Shown piece by piece: positions 1-8,935 of a DNA stretch of 64,000 nt (position 1 is its first letter; each line of letters opens with the position of its first letter). Both the position numbers and the translations under genes were made by a program. Under the pieces are notes generated by a model. It saw only the letters and a program-made list of their open reading frames with translations, made no database searches and had not been told where the DNA came from. Source of the DNA: Chloroflexota bacterium (GTDB taxonomy: Bacteria; Chloroflexota; Anaerolineae; Anaerolineales; Anaerolineaceae); assembly GCA_004347695.1 (NCBI GenBank), contig SLTK01000012.1:1-64000 (forward strand), read 5' to 3'.

Positions 1-57
1 CATAGTCCAATCTAAACGAAAAAGTCATGGCGCTGCTGGAGAGGTAAAAGAGGAAAG

Positions 58-92
58 AGGGCTGCCTTGGAGGGAGGGACAGCCCTTTTTTT
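58..92 (+). terminator. Hairpin with T-tract, first of two near-copies
   Basis: GGGCTG pairs with CAGCCC and is followed by a run of seven T, so this is a likely intrinsic terminator of whatever gene ends left of the window. The stretch leading into it (about 42-92) is closely similar to 694-741, so the two 3' ends are duplicates of one another. Confidence 0.6.
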
Positions 93-211
93 AGTATTCC
101 GCGGGGAAATGTATTCAACACAACAGATTGCATAATGGTTAGAAAAGCGACTTTAGAAAATTAACCTATAATTTAAATTAATAACAAAAACGCAAATTAA
201 TTGGAGCCCTC

Positions 212-400
212 ATGAAAGAGTTCATTGGCAATTTCTTACGCAATGTTGCGATCCTGGCTGTAATAGCAATTGTCCTGTTAATTATGTTCCCTGACATGAT
301 GTCCCAGGTGTATGGCGTATATGGCGCCCTTGGCATTCCGTTTGTCCTCGCCTTTATCGTTATGGCAGCGTTGCCGAGAAGAAGACGGTCGCGGGGTTAG
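212..400 (+). CDS. Small two-helix membrane protein, unknown
   Basis: A 62-residue protein with two hydrophobic segments (about residues 10-27 and 36-54) and a positively charged tail (RRRRSRG). The tail suggests the C-terminus lies in the cytoplasm. A TATAAT-like hexamer occurs about 40 bases upstream, and the ribosome site is weak (GGAG about 8 bases before the ATG). I recognise no family. It stands alone between two duplicated hairpins and could be a real small membrane protein or a chance open frame. The hydrophobic pattern and basic tail favour a real one. Confidence 0.45.
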   Translation: MKEFIGNFLRNVAILAVIAIVLLIMFPDMMSQVYGVYGALGIPFVLAFIVMAALPRRRRSRG

Positions 401-466
401 TAATTGCCGTTGACAACAAAACTAATGGGTTTTAATGATTTTTTATAAAGGATTTAAGCGATAAAC

Positions 467-697
467 CCGCAGGTAATCTGGCTGCAGCTAGACGAATGCT
501 TCAAGCGCGATAACTGAATCCACGCCCATCTCAACCTGGCTACGGATATGTTCACGCTGTGGTATAGCGGCGATTTCACCGAAACGATGGCGCTGCTGGC
601 CTAAGCGGGTTACGACGTGGATTGCAACGGCGACCTGCTGGAGACGTCCATCAAGGACAAGGAGAGGTTATCGATCAAGGCGCTGGCGGAAAAGTAA
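467..697 (+). pseudogene. Decayed ADP-ribosylglycohydrolase-like 3' end
   Basis: One frame reads through two stops (TGA at 515-517 and TAA at 602-604) to a final TAA at 695-697. Between and after the stops it keeps the pattern YSGDFTETMALLA-stop-AGYDVDCNG. This resembles the C-terminal region of the ADP-ribosylglycohydrolase (DraG-like) family, where a GDF...A...AG.DTDCN segment supplies metal-binding aspartates. No upstream part is visible, so this is a truncated, inactivated fragment. The family call is from motif resemblance only. The hairpin after it matches the one at 58-92. Confidence 0.5.
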
Positions 698-707
698 AAG
701 AGGAAAG

Positions 708-741
708 AGGGTTGTCCTGGGAGCGAGAGACAGCCCTTTAT
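708..741 (+). terminator. Hairpin terminator, second copy
   Basis: GGGTTGTC pairs (one G-T) with GACAGCCC and is followed by a T-rich run. It closes the degraded gene ending at 697 and is a near-copy of the hairpin at 58-92. Confidence 0.5.
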
Positions 742-1110
742 TTGGTTTAATATCTAAAAGGAAAGTTGAAATATGTCTCAACACTACCCCAGTAATAGTC
801 ACATTGTATAATAATAGAACATTGGCTGGGCTGAACAAGCCTAACAGAGGCTTTTTCTCTGAATTTGGGAGTAGGGTGATTAGAATTGTAAACTTCAAAT
901 AATAACTTTGGTTGACAATATTTAAAGTACAAAATGGAGTAATTCAAAAACGGATATCCATTCTCTTGAAGCCGAAATTTACCGTCTGGTGTATGATCTT
1001 TACGGATTAACTGAGTAATAGATCGAAATTGTGTAAGGGATTGCTTAGATTATTCCTTTATTGAAATCAGGATAGGCAGAGATAACACTAAAAGGGAGGA
1101 AGCTGCAACT

Positions 1111-1878
1111 ATGTATCTGATGTATGTTGACGAGAGTGGTGATGTCGGGTTAGCTGGATCACCCACCCAGCATTTTGTACTTACAGGGATTGTTATGCAT
1201 GAACTGCGCTGGAGCGGTTATCTAGATCAATTAGTGGATTTTCGAAAGAGGATGTTAAAAACCTTTGGCCTGCATATGCGGGAAGAAATCCACGCGTCGG
1301 AATTTATTAATCGCCCAAGAAGTGTCTCTCGAATAGCCAAATCTAATCGGCTAACAATTTTACGAAATTTTGCAGATGAACTTGGGACAATGACTGATTT
1401 TAATGTCATCAATGTTATTGTGAATAAAAATGGTAAACCCATGAATTATGATGTTTTTGATATGGCTTGGAGGACATTATTACAAAGATTCGAAAATACA
1501 ATTTCTCACAGAAATTTTAGAGGCCCTACAAATGCAGATGATAAGGGGATGATAATTGCAGATAATACTGATGTTAATAAATTAACAAAATTAATTCGCC
1601 AAATGCGGAGATATAACCCTATCCCGCATAATCCTGTTCATGGGATGGGTTATCGTAATTTGATGCTTAAGTACATCATCGAAGATCCTAACTTTAGAGA
1701 TTCTGAAGATTCTTACTTCATCCAGGCCGCTGACCTCGCAGCTTATCTTCTTTACCAATACTATTGGCCTAATACTTATATGAGGAAAAAATCAGGTAAA
1801 AATTACTTCCTCAAGTTGAATCCCATTTTATGCAAGGTCGCATCTAGTGCGGATCCCTTAGGGATTGTATGGCTTTAA
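1111..1878 (+). CDS. DUF3800 domain protein
   Basis: A 255-residue protein that opens with YVDESGD, the hallmark of the DUF3800 family, and keeps the later IIADNTD and FIQAADLAAY segments. The acidic residues in these blocks give the family its supposed RNase H-like metal site. DUF3800 proteins are common in accessory and defence-rich DNA, and their biochemical role is not settled. A strong ribosome site (GGGAGG) lies 12 bases before the ATG. Base composition is AT-richer than the core genes, which fits acquisition. A small GC hairpin (1887-1900) follows the stop. No obvious operon partner is present. The family call is firm, the function is not. Confidence 0.85.
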   Translation: MYLMYVDESGDVGLAGSPTQHFVLTGIVMHELRWSGYLDQLVDFRKRMLKTFGLHMREEIHASEFINRPRSVSRIAKSNRLTILRNFADELGTMTDFNVINVIVNKNGKPMNYDVFDMAWRTLLQRFENTISHRNFRGPTNADDKGMIIADNTDVNKLTKLIRQMRRYNPIPHNPVHGMGYRNLMLKYIIEDPNFRDSEDSYFIQAADLAAYLLYQYYWPNTYMRKKSGKNYFLKLNPILCKVASSADPLGIVWL

Positions 1879-1982
1879 ATAGAAAAGGGGCTTTCGCCCC
1901 GGTTGAATCCTACTCCCCGGACATGCCAGCTTTCAGATCCATTTATATTATACAACATATGTCAAGGAGGCACATTACGCGT

Positions 1983-2066
1983 TGTCAGCGCAACTAGAAA
2001 AGTGACCCGATAACCCTTCAAAAGTGAACTGGGTCCAGTTGAAAAGTGAACCGGTAAAAAGCCTTT
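1983..2066 (+). repeat. IS21-like left end with repeated GAAAAGTGAMC units
   Basis: A TGTCAGCGCAACT start is followed by AAAAGTGACCC, AAAAGTGAACTGGG and GAAAAGTGAACCGG, with a fourth GAAAAGTGAACTG just inside the next gene. A TGT tip plus several subterminal copies of a roughly 11-base unit is typical of IS21-type element ends, where the copies bind transposase. No matching right end was seen nearby, so the element appears truncated. Confidence 0.45.
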
Positions 2067-2083
2067 GGCTATGAGATCAACAC

Positions 2084-2380
2084 TTGAAAAGTGAACTGCA
2101 AGCGTTGTACATGATGAACCAAAAAGGTTTCAATTTGACACAAATCCATAAGAAATTCACCGTTGATCAGTTCAAAGGGTTGTTGACCGCATATGAAGCT
2201 TGCCACATCAGCCGTTCTGAAATAGCGAGCACTTTAGAGATCGGCAAAACCCGTTTCTTTGCTTTGTTGAAGCAATTTCGGGCTCACTCCGATTCTTTCT
2301 CGATCGAATACCAGTTCCCACTTTCCTTCCTAAATAAACAGGATTTGAGGTCTCGTTTTTTCCACCCACGCGATTGCTGA
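2084..2380 (+). pseudogene. Truncated transposase N-terminal HTH region
   Basis: The first 80 residues or so contain a helix-turn-helix pattern (SRSEIASTLEIGKTRFFALLKQFR) like the N-terminus of integrase-type transposases. The frame then loses similarity to anything recognisable and stops at residue 98, long before a DDE domain could fit. It sits directly behind the repeated ends at 1983-2066. The start may be the TTG at 2084 or the ATG at 2111. I read it as the surviving 5' piece of an insertion sequence; the exact family is uncertain. Confidence 0.5.
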
Positions 2381-3170
2381 TGCTTTCCACAACCAAGCGT
2401 TCATCATTTGATGCCAATTCGATTAATGCGTGCAGGAGCTGGTGGAACAACTGATTTCAGCGTAATCTGTGTAGATATAGATACTCGTTAACCTTACTTA
2501 AATCATCGCTTTTTCACAAGTGCAAAAGGCGGTGAATCTGATCGATCTTTGGTATATCGCGGCTGGGTTACGCTGTAGATTGTCCGCCCTTATTTCTGGT
2601 GCGGGTTGCTTCAGTCGCAGTCCATGACAATCAGTTTTAATGTCGCTTGCGAAGCACCCAGCGGGCAGGGTGTCACTTTTGTTGTTATGTTGAGCGCAGC
2701 GAAACACCTCAATGGTTGCCGCCAAGACCCTTCACTTCGTTCAGGGTGACACATTTGTAGTCAGGTTGCGCACAAGAAGGTTTGTGAGTGAGCGGTGCTT
2801 CGACACTTCGGCAGGCTCAGTGCAGGCAGGCTCAGCAACCGCCCCTCACACAGCAACCTCCGGAACGGGAGGGAACTCGTCCCAGTAGGGACGGGTCTTG
2901 ACCCGTCCGCTTATGCGATATCCCGTGACCCTTCACTTCTTTCAACCATGTTGCGCTTTCCATACAAAGCATCTCAACAGGGATCCGACCGGCGATTTTC
3001 CCACGCTTTCCTTCTTGACAAATCAGAACATTTATTCTATTATAGTGTTGACGATTCCCGCACCTTAACAACCATGCGCCCAAATTTCTCGCCTTGTCGC
3101 ATAAATGCACGTGTACCGCACGGAATGAACATCCGTGCGCGCCCTCTCCCGGTTGTTCTTGGACTAAAAA

Positions 3171-3295
3171 TATTCGTTTTTAATTTTTTTTCAAAACGAA
3201 TACGAATACCCAAACCGCCAGCGGTAGCGTCCCGGGTACGCCCCACCCCCACTGCTGTGCCTGAATCGCCCTATTCGTTTTTGAAACGAATACCC
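3171..3295 (-). repeat. Double-hairpin intergenic repeat, copy 1
   Basis: Two ATTCGTTTT...AAACGAAT hairpins flank a GC-rich core of about 70 bases and are joined to GGGTATTCGTATTCG edges. The reverse complement aligns along most of its length with 54200-54346. Such paired hairpins resemble REP/REPIN-type mobile intergenic elements. Confidence 0.65.
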
Positions 3296-3564
3296 GTTTT
3301 AGGATGGGCAAAGCAAAAGGGCGGTCACTCGGGACCGCCCCTGCGAGTTCGGGCAGTGCTTCGACACTTCGGCAAGCTCAGTGCAGGCAGGTTCAGCAAC
3401 CGACGACAGGCTCAGCCAGCGGGCGTTCCCTGAGCCTGTCGAAGGGACGCCAATAGGCAGGCTCAGGGACCACCAGCCCAGGCTGCTGTTCTTTAGATCG
3501 GTTGTCATTATGTCCGGCGTGGATTGCTTCAGTCGCTTCGCTCCATCGCAACGACACCCCGCGT

Positions 3565-3748
3565 TGTCATCGAGTATGAAGCAATCTACTACAATCTAAC
3601 AACATGCCATTTCGGCAGCAGCTACCCCTGTTTTCCAAGCGCTGTGCGGATATTTCCCAAAGAACAGAACGGCATGAAAAGTGTCTTTTCCCTCAGCCAG
3701 CCATACTGTTACTCCGGCTCAGATCGCTTCACTTCGTTCGCAATGACA
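3565..3748 (+). repeat. MITE-like element, 184 bp, copy 1
   Basis: It starts TGTCAT and ends CAATGACA, with imperfect terminal inverted repeats of about 24 bases (…GAAGCAATCT / AGATCGCTTC…). The interior aligns in reverse orientation with 42150-42334. It has no coding capacity, which fits a non-autonomous element. Confidence 0.7.
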
Positions 3749-3758
3749 AATAATAGGC

Positions 3759-4727
3759 CTAATACCACACTCTGAACCAGGATTTGGCAGCCGTCTCTTC
3801 GCCGTTAGCGGTTACCTTCACCTCAAGTGCCACGATCTGAGTGGGTGAAAGGTTCCCTACCGGGAAGAGCAGCGTGGAAATACCATCGCTGTTGGTATCC
3901 GGAGCGCGGAACGGGTCCTTGCGCCCGTCAGGTGTGAGCATAAAAACCCACACCTGGGCATTGGCAACCGGCTGGCGGTACATATCCACCACAACCACGT
4001 TCAGCGTTTGCTGGCTCCCGGCGGTGATCAACGGGTTGGCAACAAACGCATAGGCCTGTGGCTTGCGCGGCTTTCCGGGGATCGAACTGCCTTCCGGTTT
4101 TAACCGATCTGAATCGCCGACCACAAAATCAAAGTAGCGTTTGCCAAGGTCGGTCAAAATGACGTGACTGTCTGCGTCCAGTTCAGGCGCCCATTCCATC
4201 CGCGCCTTCTGGAAATACTGGACGTAGCGGCCTTCGCGAATTTCCAGATCCGAGATCGGGTCGCCAAAGTTGACCGGCCCATCATTGGCGTCATAGTACT
4301 GCAGGAACGCGTAACACACGCTTTTTCCGGTTGCCGGAAACTTGCGGCAGGTCGGACCGTCGGAGGATACGGGCGCCAGCGGCCCCGGCCCCGGGTAAGT
4401 TAATTCCCCCAGGTTGGCAACGACCACCTTATCATTGCCATCCAGATCCTTGACCAGGTCAAAACGAGCCTTGTTGAAATATTGGACGGTGGTGATGCCA
4501 AACGCAGACATGCCTTCGAATTCACCGGTGATTGGCAGTCCGTACATTTCAAGCGGATCGCGAACGCTGATGTACTGTTCGAGGAACGCACCGCGCACGA
4601 TATGGCCAGTGCCAAAGTCTTCACCCGTATCAGAAGTCTGGGTGTACCCCGGATGGGTGACTTCGCCTAGCAATATCATTATGAAAACAGCTAAAACAAT
4701 GCGTATAGTTTCCCTCATGATTGTCAT
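3759..4727 (-). CDS. Secreted protein with VQYF repeats and Ig-like C-terminus
   Basis: About 322 residues from the ATG preferred here. An N-terminal hydrophobic stretch (RIVLAVFIMILLG) acts as a signal peptide or anchor. Residues about 40-200 contain two copies of a module ending in VQYFNKARFDL and VQYFQKARMEW, each beginning near a G.PI pattern. Similar modules occur in many Chloroflexota envelope proteins and resemble LGFP-like cell-wall repeats. The last 90 residues look like an immunoglobulin-like fold (TLNVVVVDMYRQPVANAQV). The frame extends upstream to 4793, but the signal peptide position favours starts between 4718 and 4742. It is probably an extracellular structural or wall-associated protein. 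No enzyme motif is seen. Confidence 0.65.
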   Translation of the reverse strand: MTIMRETIRIVLAVFIMILLGEVTHPGYTQTSDTGEDFGTGHIVRGAFLEQYISVRDPLEMYGLPITGEFEGMSAFGITTVQYFNKARFDLVKDLDGNDKVVVANLGELTYPGPGPLAPVSSDGPTCRKFPATGKSVCYAFLQYYDANDGPVNFGDPISDLEIREGRYVQYFQKARMEWAPELDADSHVILTDLGKRYFDFVVGDSDRLKPEGSSIPGKPRKPQAYAFVANPLITAGSQQTLNVVVVDMYRQPVANAQVWVFMLTPDGRKDPFRAPDTNSDGISTLLFPVGNLSPTQIVALEVKVTANGEETAAKSWFRVWY

Positions 4728-4972
4728 TATACAATCTTCCATTGAAATTACAAGGAGTGATTTATATCTATACGCTATACATTGCGTCTGCATCGCCTGT
4801 GTTGTCCCCGACTGCTAAGGTTTGCCCTTCCCTGAAATGCAATGAAATTCAAATCTGAGCGGATGCATGGTCGGGTCATTTTTCAGGCAGAAACGTGACA
4901 TTTGCCCGCTCAACAGCACCCCATTAGACGCGGTATAATTCATATACGCTACCCCATTTTTTGGAGCACAGC

Positions 4973-5383
4973 ATGATTGAGCGAAAGATACGGGTTCTGA
5001 TTGCCAAGCCGGGTTTGGACGGACATGACCGCGGTGCGAAAGTAATTGCCCGTGCCTTACGCGACGCCGGGATGGAGGTCATTTATACCGGACTACGCCA
5101 GACGCCGGAAATGATTGCGGAAGCCGCGCTCCAGGAAGATGTTGACGCGGTTGGTATTTCCATTTTGTCCGGCGCTCACATGGTTCTGGTTCCGCGAGTT
5201 CTGGACCTGCTTCGTGCCAACGGGCAGGAAGGGGTATGTGTGTTTGTGGGTGGTATCATTCCCGAAAACGACGTTCCCAGCCTCATTAATGCCGGCGTGG
5301 CGCAAGTATACGGCCCCGGCACTCCTACCACCCAGGTGGTAGAGGACATTACGCGCGCTGTCCTGCAGCAAGCGCAAGTTTGA
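4973..5383 (+). CDS. mcmA2: Methylmalonyl-CoA mutase, B12-binding subunit
   Basis: A 136-residue stand-alone cobalamin-binding domain. It has the base-off/His-on motif DGHDRG near residue 18, followed by the GLRQTPE and SILSGAH blocks and a GGIIP segment, all typical of the small mutase subunit in organisms that split the enzyme. With its large partner (not in this window) it would interconvert succinyl-CoA and methylmalonyl-CoA in the cytoplasm. The start is the ATG at 4973, because a GGAG lies six bases before it; an in-frame TTG at 4961 lies inside that ribosome site. A TATAAT at 4934-4939 may be the -10 element. The chaperone gene meaB follows 10 bases after the stop. Confidence 0.92.
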   Translation: MIERKIRVLIAKPGLDGHDRGAKVIARALRDAGMEVIYTGLRQTPEMIAEAALQEDVDAVGISILSGAHMVLVPRVLDLLRANGQEGVCVFVGGIIPENDVPSLINAGVAQVYGPGTPTTQVVEDITRAVLQQAQV

Positions 5384-5393
5384 AAGCCGCTTG

Positions 5394-6398
5394 ATGAACG
5401 TTGAACACGACCTGGTCGAGAGTGTGGTTGCGGGTAAGCGCTTGCCCCTCGCCCGCTTGCTAACCCTGGTCGAAAACAACGCACCCGAAGGTCTGGCAGC
5501 TCTGGACCAGTTATTCCCGCATACGGGCCGCGCCCACCTGATTGGCGTCACGGGTTCGCCGGGTTCGGGCAAGTCTTCGCTGGTAAACCAGATTGCTCTC
5601 GCATTGCGTAATCCCCCCAGCGGGAAGGCCGCACGCAGCGTTGCCATTGTCGCTGTTGACCCGACCTCCCCTTTCACCGGCGGCGCTGTGTTGGGAGACC
5701 GGGTGCGTATGCGTGATTTAGCCGGCGACCCGGGCATTTACATCCGCTCCATGGCATCGCGCGGGGCACTCGGCGGCCTGGCGCGCGCCACCACCGGGGT
5801 AGTCCAGGCTTTGGACGCTGCCGGGTTTGACGTTGTGCTGGTCGAGACGGTCGGCGCCGGTCAGGCCGAAGTGGATATAGCCCGTCTGGCGCATACCACG
5901 CTGGTGATCGAAGCGCCCGGCATGGGTGATGACATCCAGGCCATCAAAGCCGGAATTTTAGAGATCGCCGATATTCTGGTTATTAACAAAGCTGACCATC
6001 CCGGCGTGGACAGCACCGTCCGCGCCCTCCGCGCCATGCTTGAACTTGGCCATCCCACCCACCTCCACAACCCGGTCGCCAGCGGCACGCCATTATGGAT
6101 CCCGCCGGTGCTGCAAACTATTGCCACCCAATCTGAAGGAATTGCCGATCTGGTCGAAGCAATTGACCGTCACACTGCATACCTGCATACCACTGGCGCC
6201 TGGCAGGCACGCGACCGCAGCCGCCTGCAAACAGAACTCGAGCAGTTAGTTCAGGTAGAATTGAATAACAATTGGCGGGCCAGCGTCCCGCCGGAGTTTA
6301 TCCAGGAGACCCTGGCCCAGGTGGAAACCCGCCAGATTTCGCCTTACCAGGCAGCCAAACTACTGACTCATCCTTTACCTGAACTTCATCCCGGCTGA
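5394..6398 (+). CDS. meaB: MeaB/ArgK-type GTPase, mutase chaperone
   Basis: A 334-residue SIMIBI-class GTPase of the MeaB/ArgK family. The P-loop GVTGSPGSGKSS lies near residue 47. The DPTSPFTGGAVLGDR and ETVGAGQ blocks and the NKAD guanine-specificity motif follow in order. MeaB proteins load cobalamin into methylmalonyl-CoA mutase and protect it from inactivation, so the placement right after the B12-binding subunit is functional. The ATG at 5394 is preferred over an adjacent TTG at 5391. The length matches the family. The pair looks like a two-gene operon. Confidence 0.93.
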   Translation: MNVEHDLVESVVAGKRLPLARLLTLVENNAPEGLAALDQLFPHTGRAHLIGVTGSPGSGKSSLVNQIALALRNPPSGKAARSVAIVAVDPTSPFTGGAVLGDRVRMRDLAGDPGIYIRSMASRGALGGLARATTGVVQALDAAGFDVVLVETVGAGQAEVDIARLAHTTLVIEAPGMGDDIQAIKAGILEIADILVINKADHPGVDSTVRALRAMLELGHPTHLHNPVASGTPLWIPPVLQTIATQSEGIADLVEAIDRHTAYLHTTGAWQARDRSRLQTELEQLVQVELNNNWRASVPPEFIQETLAQVETRQISPYQAAKLLTHPLPELHPG

Positions 6399-6474
6399 CA
6401 GGCCAAACCAGCCGCAAAAGCACAGCAAACCGCGCCTTTTTCGCACATAAATCCACGCCCAGGAGAAGAAGACA

Positions 6475-7794
6475 ATGCAACGCACATTTATTGGAGAATT
6501 ACGCAGCCATATCGGAGAGAAAGTTCAAATTCATGGGTTTTTGCAGACCCTGCGCGACCAGAAGAAAATGCAATTCCTGATCATCCGGGATCAGACCGGA
6601 TTGGTGCAGGTTGCATTCTGGAAGGCCAATGATGCTGCTTTAGCCGAGCAAATTTCCACGCTTGGCGCCGAGTCGGTAGTAACCATCACCGGTGCCGTGG
6701 TCGATAATCCAGTCGTCAAATTAGGCGGGTTGGAAGTGCAATTGGAAAGCCTGCGGGTGGACAGTACTGCCGATTCCCCCCTCCCGCTCGATCCGTTTGC
6801 CGAGACGATTCCCTCCATCGATTACCGCCTCGACTGGCGTTATCTGGACATGCGCCGCCCGCAGGTTGCCGCCATTTTCCAGGTGCAAACCACCGCTGAA
6901 CAGGCTTTTCGTGAATACTGGCTGCAACACAATTTCATCGAAGTTCATTCGCCCAAGTTAATGGGCTCACCCAGCGAAAGCGGTGCAGAACTGTTCGAGG
7001 TGCAGTACTTCGAGACCAAAGCCTACCTGGCGCAGTCCCCGCAGTTCTACAAGCAAATGGCTATGGCAGCCGGTTTTGAGCGCATTTTTGAAATCGGCCC
7101 GGTCTTCCGCGCCGACCCCTCCTTCACCTCGCGCCACATGACTGAATTCACCGGCATCGATATGGAAATTTCTTACATCGAGTCGCACGAGGATGTGATG
7201 GCCTTCCTGGAGAACATGCTGGCGCACGTTTACCGTCGCGTCAAAGAAGTTCACGATGAACAGATCAAAGAGCTGTTCGGCGTCGATCTGGTGGTTCCCA
7301 CCACGCCTTTCCCGCGTATTCCCATGGTCCGTGCTTTGGAAATCCTCAAAGAAGAGGGCTATCAACTGCCCGCAGAAAAGAAGGGCGACATCGATCCCGG
7401 CGGCGAGCGTACGCTGTATAACTGGGTGAAGAAAACGTACAACCACGATTTCTTCTACCTGACCGATTGGCCGATCACCGTGCGTCCTTTCTACCACATG
7501 CGCTATGCCGACCGCCCGGAAGTGACCAAGAGCTTCGATCTGATCGCCAACGGCACCGAAATCGTCACCGGCGCTCAGCGCGAACACCGCTACGACATTT
7601 TAGCCAAACAGGCGGTCGAGAAGGGTCTCAGCCTGGAAACGATCCAGTTCTACCTGGATTTCTTCCGCTACGGCTGCCCACCGCACGGCGGCTTTGGTAT
7701 GGGGCTCTCGCGGCTGCTCATGATGATGCTCAACCTGCCCAACATTCGCGAGGCAGTGTTCCTCTTCCGCGGCCCCAACCGTTTGAATCCATAA
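6475..7794 (+). CDS. aspS: Aspartyl-tRNA synthetase, archaeal type
   Basis: A 439-residue class II synthetase. An N-terminal OB fold (residues 1-110) binds the anticodon. The catalytic core has motif 2 (FRADPSFTSRHMTEF), SPQFYKQMA, and motif 3 GFGMGLSRLLM near the end. It lacks the large GAD insertion of typical bacterial AspRS and so belongs to the shorter archaeal-like class, which is often non-discriminating and can charge both tRNA-Asp and tRNA-Asn. Whether this copy is non-discriminating cannot be settled from sequence alone here. GGAGAAG precedes the ATG. It stands apart from meaB by 76 bases. Confidence 0.93.
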   Translation: MQRTFIGELRSHIGEKVQIHGFLQTLRDQKKMQFLIIRDQTGLVQVAFWKANDAALAEQISTLGAESVVTITGAVVDNPVVKLGGLEVQLESLRVDSTADSPLPLDPFAETIPSIDYRLDWRYLDMRRPQVAAIFQVQTTAEQAFREYWLQHNFIEVHSPKLMGSPSESGAELFEVQYFETKAYLAQSPQFYKQMAMAAGFERIFEIGPVFRADPSFTSRHMTEFTGIDMEISYIESHEDVMAFLENMLAHVYRRVKEVHDEQIKELFGVDLVVPTTPFPRIPMVRALEILKEEGYQLPAEKKGDIDPGGERTLYNWVKKTYNHDFFYLTDWPITVRPFYHMRYADRPEVTKSFDLIANGTEIVTGAQREHRYDILAKQAVEKGLSLETIQFYLDFFRYGCPPHGGFGMGLSRLLMMMLNLPNIREAVFLFRGPNRLNP

Positions 7795-7912
7795 ACGGCC
7801 TCCCGCTTATGCCACAGGATTAATATAAAACCAGTAAAATTGATCTTGTGGCATGAATCACCCCGGAAATCCAAAGTGACTACCAGCAGAAGTTGTACAA
7901 AGGATAAGGAAA

Positions 7913-8908
7913 ATGCCCATTCACAATCACCTGCGTCCCGATGGGATGAAATACGGTGAAATTCGGCTGTATGCGGGGACAGCCTGCCCGGACCTGGCGC
8001 AAAAGATTGCCACTTACTTAGGCTTGCCGCTCTGCGGACGCGAAGTCATTACGTTTCCGAACGACAACTTGTTTATCAAGCTGCACGGCAGCGTGCGCGG
8101 TCAGGATTGCTACGTCATCCAGACCACTCCTGCTCCGGTGCATCGCAACCTGATGGAACTGCTGATCATGATCCAAACCCTGCGGCTGGACTCGGCTGCG
8201 AGGATTACAGCAGTGGTGCCGTACCTTTGCTACGCGCGTTCTGACAAAAAAGATCAGCCACGCGTTCCCATCACCGCGCGCCTGGTCGCGGATATGATCG
8301 AAGTTGCCGGTGCGGATCGCTATGTCACCATGGATCTGCACGCCGGCCAAATCCAGGGCTTCTTCTCCATCCCGGGCGACGTCCTCACAGCGTTCTATAT
8401 CCTGACGGATTATTTCAAATCCCTCCTGCCACAGTTGTATTCCCCGGTAGTGGTCACTGCTGACCTTGGTTTTGCCAAAAAAGCCCGTAATTATGCTGCT
8501 ACGCTGCAATTGCCCTTGGCATTCATTGAAAAACGACGTCTGGCAAATAACTCCAAGGCCGAGGCGCTGACACTGATCGGCGATATTTTCGACCGCGATG
8601 TGATCCTGGTGGACGACGAGGTGGATACCGGCGGGTCTATGATCAATGCTGTGAACCTGCTCAAACAAAGCGGCGCCCGCAATGTGTATATGTCGTTTGT
8701 CCATTCGGTGCTTTCAGCCGACGCAGCCCCCATCCTGGCCGGGCTGCCGGTTACTCAATACGTCACCACGGATACGATCCCCATCCCGCCTGAAAAAACC
8801 GCTCTGTTTGGCGACCGGTTGAAGGTGCTGACGGTCGGCCCGCTGCTGGCCGAAGTCATACACCGGGCAAATGAAGGTCGCAGTGTTGGTGAGTTGTTCA
8901 ACGAATAG
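7913..8908 (+). CDS. prs: Ribose-phosphate pyrophosphokinase
   Basis: A 331-residue PRPP synthetase, which makes 5-phosphoribosyl-1-pyrophosphate from ribose-5-phosphate and ATP for nucleotide, histidine and tryptophan synthesis. Visible marks are YARSDKKDQPR in the ATP-binding flexible loop region, the TMDLHAGQIQGFF metal-binding segment and the PRPP loop VILVDDEVDTGGSM. Length fits the bacterial enzyme. AAGGAAA precedes the ATG. mutM follows 27 bases after the stop on the same strand. Confidence 0.93.
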   Translation: MPIHNHLRPDGMKYGEIRLYAGTACPDLAQKIATYLGLPLCGREVITFPNDNLFIKLHGSVRGQDCYVIQTTPAPVHRNLMELLIMIQTLRLDSAARITAVVPYLCYARSDKKDQPRVPITARLVADMIEVAGADRYVTMDLHAGQIQGFFSIPGDVLTAFYILTDYFKSLLPQLYSPVVVTADLGFAKKARNYAATLQLPLAFIEKRRLANNSKAEALTLIGDIFDRDVILVDDEVDTGGSMINAVNLLKQSGARNVYMSFVHSVLSADAAPILAGLPVTQYVTTDTIPIPPEKTALFGDRLKVLTVGPLLAEVIHRANEGRSVGELFNE

Positions 8909-8935
8909 CTTGAGACACGACTAGCCAGTAAGCTC

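Larger units (their letters stand above)
2381..3758. other. Gene-free, repeat-rich interval
   Basis: About 1.4 kb with no convincing gene. It holds decayed copies of several dispersed families: a 'CTTCACTTCGTTCAGGGTGACA' type block near 2730-2755 (relatives near 59120-59160 and 62615-62690), short 'GGCAGGCTCAGTGCAGGCAGG' blocks near 2810 and 3370 (relatives near 20735 and 59200), a GGGACGGGT...ACCCGTCC hairpin at 2887-2910, the double-hairpin element at 3171-3295 and the MITE-like element at 3565-3748. Long open frames here run across these repeats and have no protein-like composition. Confidence 0.6.

Noticed and set aside
2795..3433. Long open frame on the plus strand
   Set aside because: It runs across several dispersed repeats, including both hairpins of the element at 3171-3295, and has no domain or ribosome site.
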